A DNA stretch of 64,000 nucleotides from Formosa undariae (GTDB lineage: Bacteria; Bacteroidota; Bacteroidia; Flavobacteriales; Flavobacteriaceae), in NCBI RefSeq assembly GCF_042427615.1, contig NZ_JBHMEZ010000001.1:248001-312000 (forward strand), read 5' to 3'. Each line of letters starts with the position of its first letter. Within the stretch, counting starts at the first letter, position 1. The translations under genes were made by a program, and so were the position numbers. A model generated the notes under the pieces. That model saw nothing but the letters and a program-made list of their open reading frames with translations. It searched no databases and was not told the origin of the DNA. Of this stretch, positions 10,260 to 19,800 are shown piece after piece.

Positions 10260-12579
10260 ACAAACAACCTTTTATAAAAGTACTAACCGTTTATTTAAAT
10301 TGAATAAACGGCTATACGTTGCTCTGCTCTTGTTGCTTTTAGTGATTCAATCTTGTAGTATCCAGAAGCACATTCCTGAAGACGAATTACTGTACACCGG
10401 TGGTAAAGTCGTTATAGAAACAGATTCTATATTAGAGCAAGAAGAACAACTTAAAAGTGAATTAGAAAACATATTAAGACCAGCCCCGAACTCTAAATTT
10501 TTAGGAGTCTATCCTGGCTTATATTTTTATTACAAAACACAGCGAGAGAAACCCGGTTTTATAAATAATTGGCTTTATAAAAAGGTCGGGGAAGAACCTG
10601 TGTATGTCTCAGATGTTAAAACCTACGAAGTCGACGATATTATAATCAATCGACTAGAAAATCACGGCTTCTTTTACAGTAACTCGTCTTCAACTCTAGA
10701 TAAAAATGAAGAAGAAAAAACAGCTGAAGCACTTTATAACGTATCGATAAAACAACCTTATACTTTAGCGTCTTATCAATTAGATTCTATACAAGAACCT
10801 ATTTATACAGATATTAAAAGCAGTATAAGCACTACGGAATTTAAAGAAGGTCTACGGTTTGATTTAGCCTTTTTAAAAACCGAACGCCAGCGTATAGATA
10901 ACGAATTAAAAAGAAAAGGGTATTACAATTTTAACCCAGATTTTTTAATATTCGAAGCCGACACCACGAGATATAGCTCGAGGCAATTCGATTTATATTT
11001 AAGACTAAAAAATGCAGTTCCACAAAAATCATTAGTACCATATCGAGTAGAAAAAATTAATATCTATTCTAATTACGATATTGAAAACAGTGCCGCTACC
11101 AACGATACGATTCGGTTTAATAATAAAAACTTTATAGAAACGGAATCGTATTTTAATCCTAAAAACTTAGATCCTTTTATTACACTTAAAGAAGGCGATT
11201 ATTATAGTCCGCGACAATCTAGAAATACAGCAAGACGCCTTTCAACCATAGGAACTTATAAATATGTAAACATTCAGTACGAAGAAATGGATTCTTTATT
11301 AACAGACTCCACAGCGGTTTTGCATGCCAACATTTACCTATCTCCTTTAAACAAGCGCGCTTTAAAAGCAGAATTGCAAGCCGTGACAAAATCTAACAGT
11401 TTTGCCGGACCTGCATTAGAATTTTCGTACAGTAATAGAAATTTATTTAAGGGTGGAGAAATTTTCAATTTAAGCACGAATTTAGGTTACGAATTTCAAA
11501 TGGGAGGTAATAAAAACGATCCAAGCGCAAGTAGTACATCCTTAGGTATAAAAGGAGAAGTACTCTTTCCTAAAGTACTATTCCCTTTTAAAATTAGCGA
11601 CAGTTTTTTCGATTACTCTATTCCAAAAACAAAGACCAGCTTAGGGATCGATTATTTAAACCGATCAGATTTATATAGATTACTCTCGGGTACAGTAGAA
11701 TTTGGATATTTATGGAATGAGAACAAATATACTACCCACGAGTTTAATCCGATTTCTATCAATTATAATAACTTGATTAAAACCACTCCAGAGTTTGATG
11801 AAATACTAGAGGATAATCCGTTCTTACAACAAAGTTTCGATCAAGAATTTATAGCAGGTTTAAATTATTCCTTCACCTATAATGAAATGGTAGATGTAAA
11901 TAAAAAACATCAAATTTACGCCAATACAACCGTAGATATTGCGGGTAATGTGGTTAGTTTATTTGGTAAGGACGATGCAGACACTAGAACCAGAACATTC
12001 TTAGGCTTGGAATACGCACAATATGCCAAAGTTGATATTGATTTTAGATATCATTTTAATATTAATAGTAATCAAAAAATTGCCACGCGCCTCTTTGCAG
12101 GATACGGAATGCCATATGGAAACTCTGATTTGATGCCCTATATTAAACAGTATTATTCAGGAGGACCAAATAGTGTTAGAGCATTTAGTATTCGTTCTTT
12201 AGGACCAGGAACCTATGCCGGTACAGAAGATGGTTCTTATAACAATTTTGTAGATCAGACGGGGAATATTAGATTAGAAGCAAATATAGAATATCGTTTT
12301 CCGCTCTTTTCATTCTTTAAAGGTGCATTATTTGCAGATGCCGGAAACGTTTGGAATTCAAAAGAAAATGAAGCCTTACCAGGCGGAAAGTTCAGCTCAG
12401 ATTTTATGTCACAATTAGGGATTGGTGTTGGCGTTGGATTGCGTGTAGATGTTCAAGGGTTTGTAATCCGTTTCGATTTTGCAGCACCAATTCACGATCC
12501 GACATTAGAAGAAGGAGAACGTTACGACTTTCAATACAACGAAACGACTTTTAATTTCGGTATCGGATATCCGTTTTAG
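10252..12579 (+). CDS. tamL: TamL: TamA/BamA-like outer-membrane lipoprotein
   Basis: 775 residues beginning with GTG at 10252, inside the tamB 3' end, so translation is coupled. A hydrophobic stretch followed by lipobox residues IQSC marks lipidation at C35, which distinguishes TamL from proteobacterial TamA. POTRA-like segments occupy roughly residues 45-350. The C-terminal ~350 residues form an Omp85 16-stranded barrel ending FGIGYPF, with the GPNSVRAF signature in the barrel (Omp85 VRGF/Y-like motif) near residue 642. With TamB it forms the translocation and assembly module. Length and layout are normal for Bacteroidota. Confidence 0.92.
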   Translation: MIKQTTFYKSTNRLFKLNKRLYVALLLLLLVIQSCSIQKHIPEDELLYTGGKVVIETDSILEQEEQLKSELENILRPAPNSKFLGVYPGLYFYYKTQREKPGFINNWLYKKVGEEPVYVSDVKTYEVDDIIINRLENHGFFYSNSSSTLDKNEEEKTAEALYNVSIKQPYTLASYQLDSIQEPIYTDIKSSISTTEFKEGLRFDLAFLKTERQRIDNELKRKGYYNFNPDFLIFEADTTRYSSRQFDLYLRLKNAVPQKSLVPYRVEKINIYSNYDIENSAATNDTIRFNNKNFIETESYFNPKNLDPFITLKEGDYYSPRQSRNTARRLSTIGTYKYVNIQYEEMDSLLTDSTAVLHANIYLSPLNKRALKAELQAVTKSNSFAGPALEFSYSNRNLFKGGEIFNLSTNLGYEFQMGGNKNDPSASSTSLGIKGEVLFPKVLFPFKISDSFFDYSIPKTKTSLGIDYLNRSDLYRLLSGTVEFGYLWNENKYTTHEFNPISINYNNLIKTTPEFDEILEDNPFLQQSFDQEFIAGLNYSFTYNEMVDVNKKHQIYANTTVDIAGNVVSLFGKDDADTRTRTFLGLEYAQYAKVDIDFRYHFNINSNQKIATRLFAGYGMPYGNSDLMPYIKQYYSGGPNSVRAFSIRSLGPGTYAGTEDGSYNNFVDQTGNIRLEANIEYRFPLFSFFKGALFADAGNVWNSKENEALPGGKFSSDFMSQLGIGVGVGLRVDVQGFVIRFDFAAPIHDPTLEEGERYDFQYNETTFNFGIGYPF

Positions 12580-12637
12580 ATTGTTAGGCACACCATATTT
12601 TACCTAAACTTATAAACCAAAGCGTGTAACTTATTAC

Positions 12638-12645
12638 TAAATTTG
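12638..12645 (+). promoter_or_regulatory. -7 promoter element (TAAATTTG) for the HipA-like gene
   Basis: TAAATTTG matches TAnnTTTG, 17 bases before the ATG at 12663, in the 83-base gap after tamL. No clear TTG -33 box. It implies that the kinase/DUF3037 pair is transcribed separately from tamBL. Confidence 0.45.
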
Positions 12646-12662
12646 TCATCTAGTTTTTAAGT

Positions 12663-13448
12663 ATGACACACAATTTTGAATTAAGACACGTAAACGTAAC
12701 GCGGTACATGATGCCATTACGAGAAGGCGGATCATTACCTGCTTTAGCCGAAGCTGACGACGATTTTAAATATGTTTTAAAGTTTAAAGGAGCAGGACAT
12801 GGCACCAAGGCATTAATAGCCGAACTTATAGGTGGACAAGTTGCAAAGGCATTACACTTACAGTTACCCGAATTGGTTTTCGCTCATTTAGACGAAGCTT
12901 TCGGACGCACTGAAGCCGATGAAGAAATTCAGGATTTACTTCAAGGCAGTCAGGGTTTAAACCTGGCATTACATTTTTTATCTGGAGCCATAACTTTCGA
13001 TCCTGCGGTCACCACTGTAGACGAAACCTTAGCGTCTAAAATTGTGTGGTTAGATGCATTTATAACAAATGTAGATCGTACATTTAAAAATACAAATATG
13101 CTAATGTGGCATAAAGAATTGTGGTTAATAGATCACGGAGCATGTTTATATTTTCATCATTCTTGGAGTAATTGGGAACAATCGGCTAAGAGTCCGTTTA
13201 AACTTATTAAAGATCATGTACTCTTACCACAAGCTTCACAAATAAAAGCAGTTGATGCCGAATTTAAAGCGATTTTAACCCCAGAAATTTTAAAAAACAT
13301 TGTCGATACCATACCTGATGAATGGTTACAATGGGAAGACGTAAACGCTTCTCCAAACGACATTCGTGACGTCTATTTTAATTTTTTAAACACGCGCCTC
13401 GCCCATTCTGAACTCTTTGTAAATGAAATTGAACATGCAAGATCTTAA
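12663..13448 (+). CDS. HipA-like kinase-fold protein
   Basis: 261 residues, about half the length of classical HipA, with the C-terminal kinase signature intact. The stretch LDAFITNVDRTFKNTNML (about residues 130-147) contains the N-x-D-R-x(3)-N-x-N catalytic/metal pattern. LIDHGA (about 156-161) matches the Asp/His block of the HipA_2 family. The N-terminal KYVLKFKGAGHGTKAL segment resembles the nucleotide-binding lobe. It overlaps the DUF3037 gene downstream by 14-26 bases, the usual pairing for this family. No HipB-type DNA-binding antitoxin is present next to it, so a classical toxin role should not be assumed. Target unknown. Confidence 0.82.
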   Translation: MTHNFELRHVNVTRYMMPLREGGSLPALAEADDDFKYVLKFKGAGHGTKALIAELIGGQVAKALHLQLPELVFAHLDEAFGRTEADEEIQDLLQGSQGLNLALHFLSGAITFDPAVTTVDETLASKIVWLDAFITNVDRTFKNTNMLMWHKELWLIDHGACLYFHHSWSNWEQSAKSPFKLIKDHVLLPQASQIKAVDAEFKAILTPEILKNIVDTIPDEWLQWEDVNASPNDIRDVYFNFLNTRLAHSELFVNEIEHARS

Positions 13449-13818
13449 ACTATACGAATATGCTATAATTCGCGTGGTTCCTAAATTAGAACGCGAAGAA
13501 TTTATAAATATCGGTATCATTTTATTCAGTAAACAAGCCAAATTTATTACGGTTTTACATCACATTCCAACTGAAAAAATAAAACATTTCTCAGATGATT
13601 TTGATATCGATCAACTTCAAAAAAACATGATTGCTTTTGAATGTACTGCCAACGGAACTAAAGCTGGCGGTCCCATTGCATTAATGGATATTCCGTCGCG
13701 TTTTAGATGGCTCACAGCTATTAGAAGTTCGGCGATACAAACCTCCAGACCACATCCTGGTATGTGCGCTAATTTAGAAAAAACAGCACAGCGCTTGTTT
13801 GAAGAGTTGGTTTTATGA
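13435..13818 (+). CDS. DUF3037 protein, partner of the HipA-like kinase
   Basis: 127 residues from the ATG at 13435 (an in-frame ATG at 13423 would add four residues; both lie inside the kinase 3' end). The N-terminal YEYAIIRVVPKLEREEFINIG pattern is the DUF3037 signature. The C-terminus (SSAIQTSRPHPGMC, then LFEELVL) also fits the family. DUF3037 has no established biochemical activity. The conserved overlap with HipA_2-type kinases suggests that the two act together, perhaps as regulator and kinase, but that is inference from gene order. No transmembrane segment or signal peptide. Confidence 0.8.
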   Translation: MQDLKLYEYAIIRVVPKLEREEFINIGIILFSKQAKFITVLHHIPTEKIKHFSDDFDIDQLQKNMIAFECTANGTKAGGPIALMDIPSRFRWLTAIRSSAIQTSRPHPGMCANLEKTAQRLFEELVL

Positions 13819-13917
13819 GTTTTACCTTAGTAATCTATTGCATTACTATTTAATTCGTTTAAGCTAAAGCGCATCTTTTGTTCTTTGTAATTTTAAACGT
13901 ATTTAAAACTGAACAAA

Positions 13918-14106
13918 ATGAAACCAAACACAAAAAAAGACATCGGTCACGATAAGGATACAGAGTTTGTAAAAGACAAAGAAAATCCGACTCGGAATTA
14001 TATTTTTCAAAAAGACAAAATCACAAAACGAACTTCTCTTTTTGTATTAATACTCTTATTAATTTTAGTTGCCGCGGTTGCTATGACTTCTATTTTCTTA
14101 GAATAA
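13918..14106 (+). CDS. Small single-pass membrane protein, unknown
   Basis: 62 residues. A charged N-terminal half (DKDTEFVKDKENPTR) is followed by one clear transmembrane helix (SLFVLILLLILVAAVAMTSIF) reaching almost to the C-terminus, so it looks tail-anchored with the N-terminus in the cytoplasm. No family is recognised. It lies 99 bases after the DUF3037 gene with its own A-rich leader. The hydrophobicity pattern and codon use make it credible as a real gene, but it has no other support. The 690 bases downstream contain no gene. Confidence 0.55.
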   Translation: MKPNTKKDIGHDKDTEFVKDKENPTRNYIFQKDKITKRTSLFVLILLLILVAAVAMTSIFLE

Positions 14107-14794
14107 TTTAGACTATATAAATTTAAATTATAAGGTTTAAAAAGAATAGAATAGGGACGCCCTAAAGTAAATCCCAATTACAAGGGTTAGAAAAGGAGTT
14201 TTATACAGAAACTTTCTTTGTATGTATCCTTTCATTTTATTAAAACGAATACGGTACAATCTTCTTGTTTTATATCTGGTTAAGAATCTATTAGAATAAT
14301 TTATAGTTATCAACTTAAATAATCATGAATATTTAGATATGTCATGCTACTCTTTAATTAACAGTTCTTTTTTAGGAAATCAGGATTTTTAAACGACTGT
14401 TATCAAAAGCTATTTTAAAGATCCATACCTTATTAAGTGCTAAATTTTCAAAATCTTTCGTATTCAATCCTTAGAACTTAAGGCATAATTACGTTTTAAC
14501 ACATCGTTATTAATAACGTCGAAAGTATCTCCTCTATTATATTCTAATACTTCTCAAACAATCAATTTTAATGTGGTATTTCGTTACAAAATTAACAACT
14601 GTTAGTAGTCCTTATTTATTAAAAACAAGACCTAAGTAAGACACTTATACGAGAAATTAATATTTTAAAATGATCTTAAAATAAAAAAGCATCCCGATTT
14701 TCAAGTTTGAAAAAAGGAAAGCCTTCCATTGGTTTAACAACTTAAACCTAGATAAACACTACATTTATCCAACAACACAACTACTTTTTATTGC
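14107..14794. other. Gene-free AT-rich stretch
   Basis: About 690 bases with many stops in all frames, no convincing coding potential, no tRNA or rRNA, and no long repeat except its last ~130 bases, which belong to the duplicated tRNA-Asp unit. I see no recognisable relic of a gene. Confidence 0.6.
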
Positions 14795-14825
14795 AAAAAA
14801 AAAGCCTCAATTACTTGAGGCTTTT
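14795..14825 (-). terminator. Intrinsic terminator of tRNA-Asp copy 1
   Basis: On the minus strand GCCTCAA, loop GTAA, TTGAGGC is followed by nine U. It lies 11 bases past the tRNA 3' end. Confidence 0.9.
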
Positions 14826-14835
14826 AGCAATATTG

Positions 14836-14909
14836 CGGTCTGGACGGGATTCGAACCCGCGACCCCCTGCGTGACAGGCAGGTATTCTAACCAGCTGAAC
14901 TACCAGACC
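14836..14909 (-). tRNA. tRNA-Asp (anticodon GUC), copy 1
   Basis: 74 nucleotides. The acceptor stem GGTCTGG pairs with CCAGACC and the discriminator base is G. The anticodon stem-loop reads CCTGC CTGTCAC GCAGG with anticodon GTC. The T-arm GCGGG TTCGAAT CCCGT is canonical. CCA is not encoded. It has its own promoter and terminator. An identical mature sequence occurs at 15267-15340. Confidence 0.97.
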
Positions 14910-14927
14910 GTTGCGTTATTGCGAGTG

Positions 14928-14956
14928 CAAATATACACCCCTTTTTTATATTACAA
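14928..14956 (-). promoter_or_regulatory. Promoter of tRNA-Asp copy 1
   Basis: Minus strand: TTG (14954-14956), 18 bases, TATATTTG (14928-14935), a close match to the Bacteroidota TTG-N19-TAnnTTTG promoter. It ends ~18 bases before the tRNA 5' end. Confidence 0.8.
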
Positions 14957-15226
14957 CTATAATTTATAAAAAATTTTATAAATTAATTAAATAAGCAAAA
15001 ACCAAGACCTGTAACACGCTATAAAACAAACTATTAAGAGACAAAATCCATGTTACAAATCCCATACATATTACAGCGGAGTCACTTATTTAAAGTATAA
15101 AATGCCTTTAAAATAAAAAAGCATCCCTATTTTCAAGTTTGAAAAAAGGAAAGCCTTTCATTGGTTTAACAACTTAAACCTAGATAAACACTACATTTAT
15201 CTAACAACACAACTACTATTTACTGC

Positions 15227-15256
15227 AAAAAAAAACCTCAATTGCTTGAGGCTTTT
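15227..15256 (-). terminator. Intrinsic terminator of tRNA-Asp copy 2
   Basis: Minus strand CCTCAA, loop GCAA, TTGAGG, then nine U. A substitution relative to copy 1 leaves a G-U closing pair. Confidence 0.88.
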
Positions 15257-15266
15257 AGCAATATTG

Positions 15267-15340
15267 CGGTCTGGACGGGATTCGAACCCGCGACCCCCTG
15301 CGTGACAGGCAGGTATTCTAACCAGCTGAACTACCAGACC
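15267..15340 (-). tRNA. tRNA-Asp (anticodon GUC), copy 2
   Basis: Identical in sequence to the tRNA at 14836-14909: same acceptor stem, GTC anticodon loop and T-arm, no encoded CCA. It lies between its own promoter and terminator and 81 bases from the stop codon of the DUF58 gene, which is on the same strand and upstream of it. Confidence 0.97.
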
Positions 15341-15358
15341 GTTGCGTTATTGCGAGTG

Positions 15359-15388
15359 CAAATATACACTCCTTTTTGAAATACACAA
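15359..15388 (-). promoter_or_regulatory. Promoter of tRNA-Asp copy 2
   Basis: Minus strand: TTG (15386-15388), 19 bases, TATATTTG (15359-15366). The -7 box lies inside the repeated unit, while the TTG lies just outside it and has a different context from copy 1. Confidence 0.8.
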
Positions 15389-15421
15389 ACAAAAATTAAT
15401 TTTTTTTCACTCTCTTTGGAG

Positions 15422-16351
15422 TCATAAAAACTTAGAACGCTCTACCATAAAGGTAGTCAGTATATTATCGAAATTATTATTTATATCGGCTTCGACATAT
15501 TTAATCTTATATTGGGCACATTTTAATTTTAAAGCTTCAAAATATTTTAAAATTTCGGTTTCATAGTTCGCTTTAATCGTGTCTGCATATACATTTAAAT
15601 AAGCTCCTGTTTCAACATCTAAGAAACGCTTAGGCGTATTATCGAAATTAAAATGCAATTCTTTTTCCTTATCGAATACATGAAACAGCACCACTTCATG
15701 TTTATTATATTTTAAATGACGAAGGGCTTCAAACAACTCGTCTTGTTTTGCAGACTCTTGAAACATGTCTGTAAATAAAACAACCAAAGACCGCTTATGT
15801 AAATTCTCGGCGATATGATGTAAATAGGTATAGGTATCTGTTGTTTTCTCCTTAGGCTTCGACAATAGCACACGTTCCAATTCATTTATCAACATATGGC
15901 GATGCCTATCACTCCCCTTTTCTGGTGCATAATACTCGTAAGTATCACTATATACACTTAAACCTACTGCATCGCGTTGTCGTTTAAGCATATGCATAAT
16001 CGATGCTGATGCCAAGGCCGAAAACGCTATTTTATTAAGATGCTGCAGTGAGTATTTCTGCAAATCTGGATAATGCATAGAACTACTATTGTCTATTATA
16101 AGATGACAACGTAAATTGGTTTCTTCGTCGTAACGCTTGGTGTATAGTTTATCGGTTTTAGCAAACAACTTCCAATCGATGTGCTTTGTACTTTCTCCTT
16201 GATTGTAAATTTTATGTTCGGCAAACTCAGCCGAAAATCCATGAAACGGACTTTTATGCATTCCTGCAATAAAGCCTTCGACAACTTGTTTAGCCAACAA
16301 TTCTAGATTAACAAATCCACCAACATGTTGTAACTCTTCTTTTAAATCCAT
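15422..16351 (-). CDS. DUF58 domain protein (vWA-like fold)
   Basis: 309 residues, normal for the stand-alone DUF58 family. The characteristic block YNQGESTKHIDWKLFAKTDK, then YTKRYDEE, lies near residues 49-78. A MIDAS-like DNSSSM (about residues 87-92) follows. Members usually sit with MoxR ATPases and vWA proteins and are thought to act in envelope or stress functions. No MoxR gene is visible here, only trxA upstream. No transmembrane helix, so probably cytoplasmic. Function not established. Confidence 0.87.
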   Translation of the reverse strand: MDLKEELQHVGGFVNLELLAKQVVEGFIAGMHKSPFHGFSAEFAEHKIYNQGESTKHIDWKLFAKTDKLYTKRYDEETNLRCHLIIDNSSSMHYPDLQKYSLQHLNKIAFSALASASIMHMLKRQRDAVGLSVYSDTYEYYAPEKGSDRHRHMLINELERVLLSKPKEKTTDTYTYLHHIAENLHKRSLVVLFTDMFQESAKQDELFEALRHLKYNKHEVVLFHVFDKEKELHFNFDNTPKRFLDVETGAYLNVYADTIKANYETEILKYFEALKLKCAQYKIKYVEADINNNFDNILTTFMVERSKFL

Positions 16352-16377
16352 GAACTGCTTTTAATACCTTCTAAAAA

Positions 16378-16410
16378 TAAAAAAGGTTTAGCATCACGCC
16401 AAACCTTTTT
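16378..16410 (-). terminator. Terminator downstream of trxA
   Basis: Inverted repeat AAAAGGTTTAGC / GCCAAACCTTTTT with one mismatch and a 5-base loop, in the 84-base gap between trxA and the DUF58 gene. The U tract is on the minus strand. Confidence 0.75.
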
Positions 16411-16435
16411 AATATATTATGTGTTTTGAATACGA

Positions 16436-16753
16436 TTACAAAAGCTTATCGATAGCATCTGTATACGATTTTTTAGGCGCTACACCTACTTGGCGCTCTA
16501 CCACTTCTCCGTTTTGAAAAACTAAAACAGTTGGAATGTTACGTACACCATATTTAGAAGCAAAGTCTTGATTTGCATCAACATCTACTTTACCTACTAC
16601 AGCTTTACCTTCGTATTCTGTACTAATTTCATCAATAATTGGTCCTACCATACGGCAAGGTCCACACCAAGCTGCCCAAAAATCTACCACTACAGGTTTA
16701 TCACTTTTTAAAACAGTTTCTTCAAAATTCGCGTCTGTTATTTCTAATGCCAT
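16436..16753 (-). CDS. trxA: Thioredoxin
   Basis: 105 residues, standard thioredoxin length. Active site W-C30-G-P-C33 within VDFWAAWCGPCRM, followed by the conserved Asp in KVDVDANQ and the cis-Pro segment GVRNIPTVLVF. It reduces protein disulfides in the cytoplasm with electrons from thioredoxin reductase. A -7-like element TAATTTTG lies on the minus strand at 16792-16799, and a terminator follows the gene, so it is probably transcribed alone. Confidence 0.96.
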   Translation of the reverse strand: MALEITDANFEETVLKSDKPVVVDFWAAWCGPCRMVGPIIDEISTEYEGKAVVGKVDVDANQDFASKYGVRNIPTVLVFQNGEVVERQVGVAPKKSYTDAIDKLL

Positions 16754-16887
16754 TATTTTATATTTTAAAAGTTTTACTTCTTGTTATTATACAAAATTAG
16801 TCAAAAATTTTGCTAAACCTTACATGCCACCTATTTGTTTTCTTTATTGGCAAATTAGCATAATTGATAATTTTTAATTCTGCTGAA

Positions 16888-19800
16888 TTAATTCAATTTA
16901 TAAAACACCTCTTGTTCTTCTAAAGCATGTAACAATTCTTGCGAGATCGTAATTTTCTGAGTCCTACTTACCATAGGAAGCTTGACTTTATCTTCTTGAT
17001 CGTAAACAAGGAAATTTAATAATTTAGTTCCAACATGCGTATCGAACAAATGTTTTAAATCACTTACCTTATTTTCTGTTAAGTTAGCGATATTAAGCTG
17101 AATGGATAATTTCTTAGCATATTGATCCATAACATCATGTAACAACTGAAAGCTATTAAACTGAATTCTCGGTTCACTTTTCTTTCCTGTATCTTTATTT
17201 ACCCAACCTTCTCGCACAAATGTCTTCACATGCACGAAGCTATTTACAACAAAAAAATGTCTGAATTTTAAATAATCTTCTCCAAAGATCCTAAACTCAA
17301 AACTATCGTTATAGTCATCTATAGTAAACAACGCCCATCCTTTCCCCATCTTACTAACACGGTGTTGTACATCTGTAATAACTCCTCCAAAAGTAAGTTC
17401 GGCATTTAAACACGCTTCTAGATTTCTAAGCATACTTAAATTCGCATTACAGAAACTCTTCATTTCGATTTTAAAATCATCTAAAGGATGTCCCGAAATA
17501 TAAATCCCAACAACCTCCTTCTCTCTGGCAAGCTTCTCCATATTTCCCCACTCATCTGCAGGTGGCACTAAAGGCTCTTCTATTTGCACATCACTCGCTT
17601 CTCCGAACAAACTTACCTGAGCGGAGTTTTCATTTTCCTGATGCTTATTCCCGTATTTTACTGCTTTTTCTAAAAATGTAATACCATCACCGTCATCATA
17701 AAAATATTGCGCACGATGTGTATCTGTAAAACAATCGAAACCTCCTGCTAAAGCTAAATTTTCGAAGGCCTTTTTATTCGCTGCTCGTAAATCGATTCGT
17801 TTTGCTAAATCGAAAATAGATTTATAATGGCCATTTTTTTCTCTATTATTTACAATAGTCATAACCGCACCATGCCCCACACCTTTCACCGCTCCCATAC
17901 CGAAACGCACCGCATAATCGTCGTTTACAGAAAACTTATAAAACGATTCGTTTACATCGGGTCCAAGTACATCCAACTTCATACGCTTGCATTCTTCCAT
18001 AAAGAAAGTGACTTGCTTGATATCGTTCATATTATTCGATAACACAGCAGCCATGTATTCGGCAGGGTAATGCGCTTTTAAATATGCTGTTTGATAAGCA
18101 ATCCAGGCATAACAGGTTGAGTGGGATTTGTTAAAGGCATAACTGGCAAAGGCTTCCCAGTCTTTCCAAATCTTCTCTAATTTCGTAGCATCATGTCCTT
18201 TTGCACTCGCTTGGTCAATGAATTTAGGCTTCATTTTATCCAGTACCGCAATTTGCTTTTTACCCATGGCCTTACGCAAAACATCGGCTTCACCTTTCGT
18301 GAAATCTGCTAACTTTTGCGACAAAAGCATTACTTGCTCTTGGTACACCGTAATTCCGTAGGTTTCTTTTAAGTACTCTTCCATCGCTGGTAAATCGTAC
18401 TCAATTTCTTCATCACCGTGTTTTCTACTAATAAAACTCGGAATATATTCCATTGGCCCTGGTCTATACAAGGCGTTCATGGCAATAAGGTCATCGAAAA
18501 CCGTTGGCTTTAACGACTGCATGTGTTTCTGCATTCCAGGAGATTCATATTGGAATACACCTACCGTTTCTCCTCGCTGGAATAACTCATATGTTTTAAC
18601 ATCATCCAAAGGAAAATTCTCTGGATCTAAAAGAATATCATGTTTAGCCTTTACAATTTTTACCGTGTCTTTAATTAAGGTTAATGTTTTTAACCCCAAG
18701 AAGTCCATTTTTAGTAGTCCCGCATCTTCCACAACCGAGTTATCGAACTGGGTGACATACAAATTGGAATCTTTAGCCAAGGACACTGGAACGAACTTGG
18801 TAATATCGTCTGGCGTAATAATTACACCACAGGCATGAATTCCTGTATTCCTTACAGAACCTTCTAAACGACGTGCTAAGTTTAATGTTTCGGCCTCAAG
18901 ATTATTACCATCTGCAAGCCCTATCAGTTCGTTAACTTTTTCTAAATCTTCCGCTCTAAACTTCTCTTTTAATCCCTTTTCATCCAGGCCAAATATTTTA
19001 TTCAGCTTAGACATATTCGGAATTAACTTCGCAATTCTATCGGCTTCAAAAAGTGGTAGATCTAGTACACGAGCGGTATCACGAATAGAAGACTTTGCAG
19101 CCATCGTTCCATACGTAATAATTTGCGCCACCTGATTACTTCCATATTTGGCGATTACATAATCCATAACACGACTTCGACCTTCATCGTCAAAATCAAT
19201 ATCAATATCGGGCATACTTACACGATCTGGATTTAAGAAACGCTCGAAAAGCAGATTGTACAGCATCGGGTCGATATTTGTAATCCAAAGACAATACGCA
19301 ACCACAGATCCCGCTGCAGATCCACGACCAGGACCTACAGAAACATCCATCTTTCTCGCTTCACGGATAAAATCTTCTACAATTAAGAAGTATCCCGGAT
19401 ATCCCGTTTTCTCGATAACTGAAAGTTCAAAATCTAGACGTTCGATAACTTCTGCTGAAAGTTCTTCGCCATAACGAATTTTCGCTCCTTTATATGTAAT
19501 GTCTCTTAAGAAAGCATTTTCCCCACGTTTTCCTCCATCGACATCATCTTCGGCATGTTGAAATTTTTCTGGAATATCGAACTTAGGCAACAGTACATTT
19601 CGTGCTAATTCGTAAATTTCAATTTTATCGACTAGTCCTTGTATATTAGTAATGGCTTCAGGAATGTCTTTAAAAAGAGTCTTCATTTCATCTGAAGACT
19701 TAAAATAATATTCCTGATTAGGCATACCATAACGGTAACCACGACCTCGACCTATTGGTGTCGCCTGTTTTTCCCCATCACGTACACACAACAATACATC

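Larger units (their letters stand above)
14666..14948 (-). repeat. tRNA-Asp cassette, direct repeat copy 1
   Basis: About 280 bases repeated with few differences at 15097-15376 (offset 431 bases). The repeated unit contains an upstream spacer, the terminator hairpin, the tRNA and its promoter -7 element. The ~150 bases between the copies are not repeated. This indicates a local tandem duplication of a whole expression unit. Confidence 0.9.
15097..15376 (-). repeat. tRNA-Asp cassette, direct repeat copy 2
   Basis: Second copy of the unit at 14666-14948. The tRNA part is identical. The flanks carry scattered substitutions, including one in the terminator stem that turns a G-C pair into G-U. 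Confidence 0.9.

Noticed and set aside
12663..13818. Classical HipBA toxin-antitoxin operon
   Set aside because: The kinase is short and of the HipA_2 type. The partner is DUF3037, not a HipB-like helix-turn-helix protein.
14107..14794. Possible decayed gene or mobile-element scar
   Set aside because: No continuous frame, no terminal repeats and no similarity I can recognise, only AT-rich sequence.
15342..15566. 74-residue plus-strand frame
   Set aside because: It covers the second tRNA-Asp promoter and the 3' end of the DUF58 gene on the other strand. Chance frame.
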